Shown here one piece after another: positions 7,795 to 12,153 of a DNA stretch of 12,153 bases. The notes beneath the pieces were generated by a model that did not search any database, was not told the DNA's origin, and worked only from the letters and a program-made list of their open reading frames with translations. Origin of the DNA: Oscillospiraceae bacterium (GTDB lineage: Bacteria; Bacillota; Clostridia; Oscillospirales; Acutalibacteraceae). Position 1 is the stretch's first letter, and each line of letters opens with the position of its first letter. Position numbers and translations under genes: made by a program. The stretch is taken from NCBI GenBank assembly GCA_019422905.1, contig JAHZCM010000058.1, forward strand, positions 1-12,153, in the 5' to 3' direction.

Positions 7795-7953
7795 CACTAT
7801 ATTTAAATTTTTTTACTTATAAATACATTTTAGTTTCAATTGAGATTTTACGAATGGGTTATTATTCCTCCATGCGGCTCTCCTTTCTGTATAAAATGTT
7901 TTACTAAATTTTCACCCAATTATTTTAGTTCAGTGATATATTGGAATTCACAG

Positions 7954-7982
7954 TTGACCTTCGACCCATTTTATGGCATTAT
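7954..7982 (+). promoter_or_regulatory. Promoter of the divergent lacI gene
   Basis: TTGACC (7954-7959) and CATTAT (7977-7982) are separated by 17 bp, and the -10 is preceded by TGG, giving an extended -10. Transcription would start near 7989, about 30 nt before the lacI ATG at 8019. A copy of ATTTTAGTT ends 23 bp upstream of the -35 box. Confidence 0.5.
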
Positions 7983-8018
7983 TATTAAAGTATCTTTGTT
8001 GAAAAGCGTGGTGAAGCA

Positions 8019-9047
8019 ATGGGAAAGATAACCCTGAAAACCTTGGCCGAGCGGCTGGGCGTAAGCGTTTCCGCGATCTCTCTTGCGATCAACGGCAGGC
8101 CCGGCCTATCCGACGAAACACGGGACCGAATTTTGAACGAAGTCGAAAAAGCCGGCTATCAAGTCAGAAAAGACACCGCGCCCTCCACACGGATCCTTCT
8201 GCTCTTCTGCAGAACCTCCGTCGCCTCCCTGCTCAACAGCTCTAGCCGAACCGATTATATTTTCATGGATCTCCAGCGGGGCATTCTGGATCTTGCCTCT
8301 CAGAAAAACTGCGTGACCACCATTCAGTATTGGGATATAGACGGCCCGCTGAATTTTGAGGTACTGCGGGACTGCGAGGGGATTCTGCTGTTCAACGCGC
8401 CGCTGCTTTCCCCCGGACAATTGAACGAGCTATTTTCCCTGCATATTCCCGTTGTTCTGGTGGATCACGCACTTCCGGGCCGGCAGGTCTATTCCGTCTC
8501 CATCGACAACGATGGTGGCGTGATTCAAGGTTTGGATTGGCTGTATGCGTGTGGCTGCCGGCGTCCCGTTTTTGTTGAGCCGGAGGCTGGCCACATGCAT
8601 CTGAACGAAAGGGAGCGCAGAGATGCCTATATCCGCTGGATGAAGGAAAAAGAGCTTTCCCCCGTCTGGCTGTATCTCCCCGCAAACAGGGAATTTGAGT
8701 TTTTTCGCGAGCAGCTCGAAGCTGCCGATGAAATGCCCGACGCATTCTTTTTTTCCTCCGACTATCTGGCTTTCTCACTTCTTCCCCTGCTGGCCGAAGC
8801 GGAGGCGTATAAGGACAAGCTCCCCGGAATCGTCGGCTTTGACAATCTGGTCGGGCGCATTCCCTCCCCTTATACTTTTTCCTCCATTGACATCAACTCC
8901 GAAACCAGAGGCCGCGAGGCCCTGCGGCTGCTTTTGCGGCAGATACAGGAAAGGAACTGCCCGTATTGCCATGTTCGCATCGTAACGCAGCTTGTCGTCC
9001 ACGGCGAAAAGAACAGCTCCATGCAAAAAGCCGTCCCTGATGTGTAA
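8019..9047 (+). CDS. LacI-family transcriptional regulator (intact)
   Basis: A complete 342-residue LacI regulator. An N-terminal helix-turn-helix (ITLKTLAERLGVSVSAISLA, residues 4-23, then INGRPGLSDETRDRILNEVEKAGY) precedes a periplasmic-binding-protein-like sugar domain with typical segments: VDHALPG, VSIDNDGGVIQGLDWLYACG, FFFSSDYLAFSLLP, PGIVGFDNLVGRIPSPYTFSSIDIN and the C-terminal EALRLLLRQIQ. The usual hinge-helix pattern (PNxxARxL after GY) is not recognisable; QVRKDTAPST stands in its place, so operator recognition may differ from the classic central-CG type. The start at 8019 follows GTGGTGA by 4 nt. It is transcribed away from the catabolic cluster and probably represses it and itself until a sugar binds. 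No lesion is visible. The operon also carries its own LacI, now broken, so this one may be the only working regulator. Confidence 0.92.
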   Translation: MGKITLKTLAERLGVSVSAISLAINGRPGLSDETRDRILNEVEKAGYQVRKDTAPSTRILLLFCRTSVASLLNSSSRTDYIFMDLQRGILDLASQKNCVTTIQYWDIDGPLNFEVLRDCEGILLFNAPLLSPGQLNELFSLHIPVVLVDHALPGRQVYSVSIDNDGGVIQGLDWLYACGCRRPVFVEPEAGHMHLNERERRDAYIRWMKEKELSPVWLYLPANREFEFFREQLEAADEMPDAFFFSSDYLAFSLLPLLAEAEAYKDKLPGIVGFDNLVGRIPSPYTFSSIDINSETRGREALRLLLRQIQERNCPYCHVRIVTQLVVHGEKNSSMQKAVPDV

Positions 9048-9049
9048 AG

Positions 9050-9074
9050 TGAACCGAACCAGTAAAACTGGACA
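9050..9074 (+). other. Sequence resembling an IS3/IS150-type terminal inverted repeat
   Basis: Three bases after the lacI stop lies a 25-nt stretch beginning TGAACCGAACC and ending ACTGGACA. It resembles the ends of IS3-family (IS150 group) elements as I recall them (TGTACTG..., ...TTGGACA). It also contains the short perfect hairpin CCAGT-AAA-ACTGG (9059-9071). No transposase and no second end are in the window. A solo relic or chance similarity are both possible. Confidence 0.2.
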
Positions 9075-9080
9075 ATAGAT

Positions 9081-9129
9081 AAAAGCCCCCTGATGTAGGA
9101 AAATGAGCGTACAACATCAGGAGGCTTTT
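9081..9129 (+). terminator. Hairpin terminator downstream of lacI
   Basis: AAAAGCCCCCTGATGT (9081-9096) pairs with ACATCAGGAGGCTTTT (9114-9129) as a 16-bp stem with one mismatch and a 17-nt loop. It is followed by GTTCGTT and has AAAA at its base, so it could act in both directions. It lies 34 nt after the lacI stop and between convergent lacI and recombinase genes, the place where a bidirectional terminator is expected. From its end to 9274 I see no gene, only a repeated CCGTTATT (about 9192 and 9224). Confidence 0.65.
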
Positions 9130-9274
9130 GTTCGTTATCCTTTTTTCCGGGGCGGTTCAAGAGCACTTCTGCCCTTTACACCGGCTTTTGCCGTTATTAC
9201 CGCCAATAAAGTTAATTTGACCGTTATTTTAAATTACTTTCCCATGTGGCAGCGGCCTTCTCCCGGTCACTTTT

Positions 9275-9871
9275 TTATTTTCCATGCGCCCAGCGAAGAA
9301 AGGTATCCTGCGCAATTCCTAGGCTTTGGGCGGCCTTACGGGAGCTTATGTCCTTATTTTCCCACGCTGTTTTCATCTGCGCAAAATGCTCCGGCACCGC
9401 CTTTCGCGGCCTGCCGAAATGCACGCCGCGAAGACGTGCGGCGGCAATGCCCTCTTTTTGACGCTGCTTGATGTTTTCGCGCTCCGTCTGCGCCACATAG
9501 GACAAAATCTGCAGCACCAGATCCGCAACGAAGGTTCCGGTCAGGTCCCGTCCGGTATGCCGCGTATCCAGAAGCGGCATATCGAGCACGACGATGTCCA
9601 CGTGTTTCTCCTTCGTAATGATGCGCCATTGCTCCAGAATCTCTTCATAATTTCTGCCTAAGCGGTCAATGGATTTAACCACCAGAACATCGCCCGGCCG
9701 CGTCTTGCGCAGCAGCTTTTTATACTGCGGCCGGTTAAAGTCTTTTCCACTGAGTTTATCCATAAAAACGTTTTCATCCGACACCGGAAATTCCGCAAGC
9801 GCGATGCGTTGGCGGTCTTCGTTCTGCTCTTTCGTGGATACACGGATGTATCCGTAGATGACTTGCGCCAT
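9275..9871 (-). CDS. Serine recombinase (resolvase/invertase family)
   Basis: A complete 198-residue small serine recombinase, which cuts and rejoins DNA at short paired sites. The catalytic domain shows YGYIRVSTKEQN (6-17) with nucleophile Ser12 and Arg10, DKLSGKDFNRPQ (38-49), SIDRLGRN (67-74) with Asp69, Arg70 and Arg73, and the long E-helix TERENIKQRQKEGIAAARLRG (about 129-149). GRPRK (153-157) leads into a C-terminal helix-turn-helix (SSRKAAQSLGIAQDTFLRWA, 176-195). The ATG at 9871 is preceded by a strong AAAGGAGG 8 nt upstream; longer in-frame extensions upstream of that site are unlikely. Size and layout match stand-alone Hin/resolvase-like proteins. There is no adjoining transposase or obvious invertible segment, so whether it is an invertase, a resolvase or a remnant of a mobile element is undecided. 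Convergent with lacI. Confidence 0.92.
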   Translation of the reverse strand: MAQVIYGYIRVSTKEQNEDRQRIALAEFPVSDENVFMDKLSGKDFNRPQYKKLLRKTRPGDVLVVKSIDRLGRNYEEILEQWRIITKEKHVDIVVLDMPLLDTRHTGRDLTGTFVADLVLQILSYVAQTERENIKQRQKEGIAAARLRGVHFGRPRKAVPEHFAQMKTAWENKDISSRKAAQSLGIAQDTFLRWAHGK

Positions 9872-9888
9872 TGTGTTGGCCTCCTTTA

Positions 9889-9914
9889 AGTATTTCAGGT
9901 AGTATTTCCACCTG
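9889..9914. repeat. Short direct and inverted repeats upstream of the recombinase
   Basis: AGTATTTC occurs twice, at 9889-9896 and 9901-9908, 12 bp apart. Overlapping it, CAGGT (9896-9900) and ACCTG (9910-9914) form an inverted repeat around a 9-bp centre. The block lies just upstream of the recombinase ribosome site, where self-regulatory or crossover sites of such enzymes are often found. The repeats are short and the role is a guess. Confidence 0.3.
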
Positions 9915-9970
9915 TTCGCCGGAATTGAAGTCTCCACGAAGGAACAGCGCCGGAAAGTTTATCCAAAAGC

Positions 9971-10012
9971 AAAAGGCTGTGCGCCGGAATTCCCGGTATA
10001 CAGCCTTTTTTT
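9971..10012 (-). terminator. Rho-independent terminator after the nucleoside hydrolase
   Basis: AAAAGGCTGT (9971-9980) pairs with ACAGCCTTTT (10000-10009). An inner CCGG/CCGG pairing (around AATTC) extends the stem. On the minus strand it begins within 8 nt of the nucleoside hydrolase stop and is followed by TTTTGCTTTT. On the plus strand a run of seven T follows, so it can work both ways. It separates the hydrolase from the recombinase transcript. Confidence 0.8.
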
Positions 10013-10016
10013 CTGA

Positions 10017-10907
10017 TTATTTGTTCAGCGCGGAAGACAGCAGGGCATAAAAACTTGTCTTATCCACGGATCTGGCAATCTCCACATTCCCGCCCGCATC
10101 CGGCGAAAAGGTCGTTTTCCCCATACACACGCCCTGCTCGGTCTCCACGCGCACAAAGCCCCTTTCAAAGCGCAGAATTTCCGGATGAAACACCGAAACC
10201 GCCGCAAGCGGATCATGCAGCGTCAATTTTTCCGCACTTTCCAGCCACGCGCCGCCAAAATCATAGACAGCGCGCATCAGATCGCTGCACGGTGGCAGGA
10301 GCGATTCCGCCTCCCGCGCCGGGATCGTCAGCAAATCCGTAACCTCGAGCGGCGCGGCCCGGTGTTGCGCAATATCCACCTTGAATACAATCTGCGACGC
10401 CAGAGGGTCAGCCCATGCGTTCCAATTGTACCACGGCTCCGGCAGCGGCGTCTCGCCAAAGTAGCCGTTCATGACGCTGAGCCCGCGGAGAAGTCCCGGC
10501 GCATCCGGATGGTCGCGGAAAAGCGCGGCAATATTCGTCATATTTCCGATACCAATCAGGACAATCTCATGCGGATTTTCCACAATTTTGCGGTATAAAA
10601 ACGCAGGCGCATCCTCTTTTTTAAAGCAGGCATGCGGCCAACGCTCCAGCGCTCCAGCCCCTTCCGGCGTCGGGTACAGCGGAATCGGCTGCAACGGCCG
10701 GTCATATCCCGCCACAATCGGCATCGCCCGGCCCGCCGCGCGGCAGATTGCATCCGCCACAGCCGCCCTTTTCTCTGATTCGCCGCAAACCGTCGTGATG
10801 CCGAGCAGGTGGCACTGCGGTTCGCGCAGCAGGTAAGCGAGACATACCGCGTCGTCTATATCGCCGCCGATGTCCGTATCAAGCAAAATTTTCTGCACGT
10901 CTACCAT
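10017..10907 (-). CDS. Nucleoside hydrolase (inosine-uridine preferring family)
   Basis: A complete 296-residue nucleoside hydrolase, which splits the N-glycosidic bond of ribonucleosides to give free base and ribose for salvage in the cytoplasm. The N-terminal calcium-site motif is present as LLDTDIGGDIDDA (8-20), the family's DTDxGxDDA in the variant with extra residues. GIGNMTNIAALF (119-130) matches the GPLTNLA region, NWNAWADP (161-168) the substrate-ribose region, and LHDPLAAV (230-237) contains the conserved His-Asp. The start at 10907 has AGAGG directly in front; a GTG three codons in (10898) is 9 nt from that site and may be the true start. It appears monocistronic, with a terminator behind it and the ppdK terminator in front. 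The specific nucleoside cannot be told; no confident promoter is seen in the 117 bp upstream. Confidence 0.92.
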   Translation of the reverse strand: MVDVQKILLDTDIGGDIDDAVCLAYLLREPQCHLLGITTVCGESEKRAAVADAICRAAGRAMPIVAGYDRPLQPIPLYPTPEGAGALERWPHACFKKEDAPAFLYRKIVENPHEIVLIGIGNMTNIAALFRDHPDAPGLLRGLSVMNGYFGETPLPEPWYNWNAWADPLASQIVFKVDIAQHRAAPLEVTDLLTIPAREAESLLPPCSDLMRAVYDFGGAWLESAEKLTLHDPLAAVSVFHPEILRFERGFVRVETEQGVCMGKTTFSPDAGGNVEIARSVDKTSFYALLSSALNK

Positions 10908-11024
10908 CCTCTTCTTTTTGCGCAGTTTAATTCATTATTTAAAACAGCTTTTCGTTTCCCGTATACAGCGGGTGTGTGTAGGGCCCTCCCGTCTGTTTCC
11001 GGCTCCAGCCGGGTATTAAAGAAA

Positions 11025-11058
11025 GATTCCCCCGGCGCCCTATGGAGCCGGGGGAATC
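11025..11058 (-). terminator. Rho-independent terminator of ppdK
   Basis: A perfect 12-bp stem, GATTCCCCCGGC (11025-11036) with GCCGGGGGAATC (11047-11058), and a 10-nt loop. On the minus strand it lies 27 nt after the ppdK stop and is followed by TTTCTTTAAT. The GC-rich stem and T-rich tail make this a convincing intrinsic terminator. Confidence 0.85.
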
Positions 11059-11085
11059 GGGAATTATTTGCTTATACCGTTCGCA

Positions 11086-12153
11086 TTACTTGCGCGGATT
11101 CTTGATCGCAGCCTGTGCAGCGGCAAGACGGGCGATCGGCACACGGAACGGAGAGCAGGAAACGTAGGTCAGACCGACGTTATGGCAGAACTCAACGGAT
11201 GTCGGGTCGCCGCCATGCTCGCCGCAGATGCCCAGCTTGATGTCCGGTCTTGTGGACTTGCCAAGCTCGCATGCCATCTTGACCAGCTTGCCGACGCCGA
11301 TCTGATCGAGCTTCGCAAACGGATCGTTCTCGTAGATCTTCTTGTCATAGTAAGCACCGAGGAACTTGCCGGCGTCGTCACGGCTGAAGCCGAACGTCAT
11401 CTGGGTCAGGTCGTTGGTGCCGAAGGAGAAGTACTCGGCCTCCTTCGCGATCTCATCAGCCGTCAGAGCAGCTCTCGGGATCTCGATCATGGTGCCGACC
11501 TTGTAGGTCATGGAGGAACCGGCCTCAGCGATCAGCTTGTCGGCGGTCTCTGTGACGACCTTCTTCACATAAGCCAGCTCCTTGACCTCGCCGACCAGCG
11601 GGATCATGATTTCCGGCTCAATGTTCCACTCCGGATGCTTCGCGGAAACATTCAGCGCAGCCTTGATAACCGCGGTGGTCTGCATCTCAGCGATTTCCGG
11701 ATACGTGACAGCCAGGCGGCAGCCACGGTGACCCATCATCGGGTTGAACTCATGGAGGGAAGCGATGATCGCCTTGACCTGCTCAACGGTCTTGCCCGTA
11801 GAGTTCGCCAGCAGCTCAATGTCGGCTTCCTCCGTCGGAACAAACTCATGGAGCGGGGGATCAAGGAAGCGGATGTTCACCGGCTCGCCTTCCATCGTCT
11901 CATAGAGCTTCTCAAAGTCGCCCTGCTGCATCGGCTCGAGCTTAGCGAGCGCAGCCTTTCTGCCCTCAACCGTGTCGGCGCAGATCATCTCGCGGATCGC
12001 GGCGATTCTGTCCTCATTGAAGAACATGTGCTCCGTACGGCAGAGGCCGATGCCCTCGGCGCCGAGACGCTTCGCATCGATCGCGTTCTGCGGGGTATCC
12101 GCGTTGGTACGGACCTTCATCTGGCGGAACTTGTCCGCAAGGCCCATGATGCG
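11086..12153 (-). CDS. ppdK: Pyruvate phosphate dikinase, C-terminal part (partial)
   Basis: The frame is open to the window edge and supplies the last 355 residues of a protein normally about 870-880 long. This is the PEP/pyruvate-binding TIM barrel. It shows KVRTNADTP, then GAEGIGLCRTEHMFF, NIRFLDPPLHEF, NPMMGHRGCRLA, PEIMIPLV, GTMIEIPRAAL, EYFSFGTNDLTQMTFGFSRDD and the C-terminal LTYVSCSPFRVPIARLAAAQ, whose Cys (23 residues from the end) is the catalytic acid. The enzyme interconverts pyruvate, ATP and phosphate with PEP, AMP and pyrophosphate, and is a glycolytic/gluconeogenic step in many Clostridia. A strong terminator follows. It is a conserved housekeeping gene and marks the chromosomal side of the window. 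Confidence 0.97.
   Translation of the reverse strand, partial: RIMGLADKFRQMKVRTNADTPQNAIDAKRLGAEGIGLCRTEHMFFNEDRIAAIREMICADTVEGRKAALAKLEPMQQGDFEKLYETMEGEPVNIRFLDPPLHEFVPTEEADIELLANSTGKTVEQVKAIIASLHEFNPMMGHRGCRLAVTYPEIAEMQTTAVIKAALNVSAKHPEWNIEPEIMIPLVGEVKELAYVKKVVTETADKLIAEAGSSMTYKVGTMIEIPRAALTADEIAKEAEYFSFGTNDLTQMTFGFSRDDAGKFLGAYYDKKIYENDPFAKLDQIGVGKLVKMACELGKSTRPDIKLGICGEHGGDPTSVEFCHNVGLTYVSCSPFRVPIARLAAAQAAIKNPRK

Larger units (their letters stand above)
7631..8018. promoter_or_regulatory. AT-rich divergent control region between the cluster and lacI
   Basis: This 388-bp stretch holds no credible gene. It is far richer in A and T than both flanks. It contains a promoter for each direction, a long imperfect inverted repeat at 7681-7762, three copies of ATTTTAGTT (7705, 7827, 7922) and one 8-bp palindrome TCAATTGA (7836-7843). 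The arrangement, with a LacI gene facing away from a catabolic operon, is typical of local regulation of both units. Confidence 0.75.

Noticed and set aside
7840..8031. Small plus-strand frame of 63 codons before lacI
   Set aside because: It overlaps the lacI start and its promoter, has no ribosome site or canonical ATG start, and no recognisable features.
9103..9471. Plus-strand frame of 122 codons between lacI and the recombinase
   Set aside because: It starts inside the terminator loop and runs antisense through the serine recombinase.
1..12153. CRISPR arrays, tRNA or rRNA genes, replication origins
   Set aside because: No regularly spaced repeats, no cloverleaf-like segments and no rRNA-like stretches were seen on either strand.

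Overview
The window reads as chromosomal DNA of a Gram-positive anaerobe of the Clostridia (Bacillota), probably a gut or rumen member of the Oscillospirales or a relative. This is an inference from the C-terminal half of a clostridial-type pyruvate phosphate dikinase, strong AGGAGG-type ribosome sites, a split transketolase N-terminal subunit, LacI-family regulators with degenerate hinges and moderately GC-rich coding sequence. There is no direct taxonomic marker.

Layout. Positions 1-7630, all on the minus strand, hold a carbohydrate/ester catabolic cluster read from high to low coordinates: an alpha/beta hydrolase (broken), a Gfo/Idh/MocA oxidoreductase (broken), a TIM-barrel sugar phosphate isomerase/epimerase (intact), a type-B carboxylesterase (frameshifted), a LacI-family regulator (frameshifted), an L-fucose/L-arabinose-type isomerase (intact) and the N-terminal half of a split transketolase (intact as far as the window goes). 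Positions 7631-8018 are an AT-rich divergent control region with a good promoter on each strand and a striking inverted repeat. Positions 8019-9047 encode an intact LacI regulator on the plus strand, followed by a hairpin. A small serine recombinase (9275-9871), a nucleoside hydrolase (10017-10907) and the 3' part of ppdK (11086 to the edge), all on the minus strand, fill the rest. Clear terminators follow the nucleoside hydrolase and ppdK.

How the genes may work together. Two ester hydrolases would release sugar or aglycone from acylated plant glycosides. The oxidoreductase and two isomerases would convert the sugar, and the transketolase would feed the product into central metabolism. Two LacI proteins, one intact and divergent and one inside the operon, would sense the substrate. 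No kinase, transporter or glycoside hydrolase is in the window, so the substrate cannot be named.

The main finding is that the cluster looks like an operon caught in decay. Three separate lesions of three kinds can be read directly: a one-base deletion in the esterase exactly at its HGGG oxyanion motif, a deletion of about 16 nt with frameshift at the end of the DNA-binding domain of the operon-internal LacI, and a larger deletion that joins the 5' part of the hydrolase to the 3' part of the oxidoreductase. Four other genes of the region (fucose-type isomerase, TIM-barrel isomerase, transketolase part, divergent LacI) remain open. Sequencing or assembly error is the main competing explanation for the small indels.
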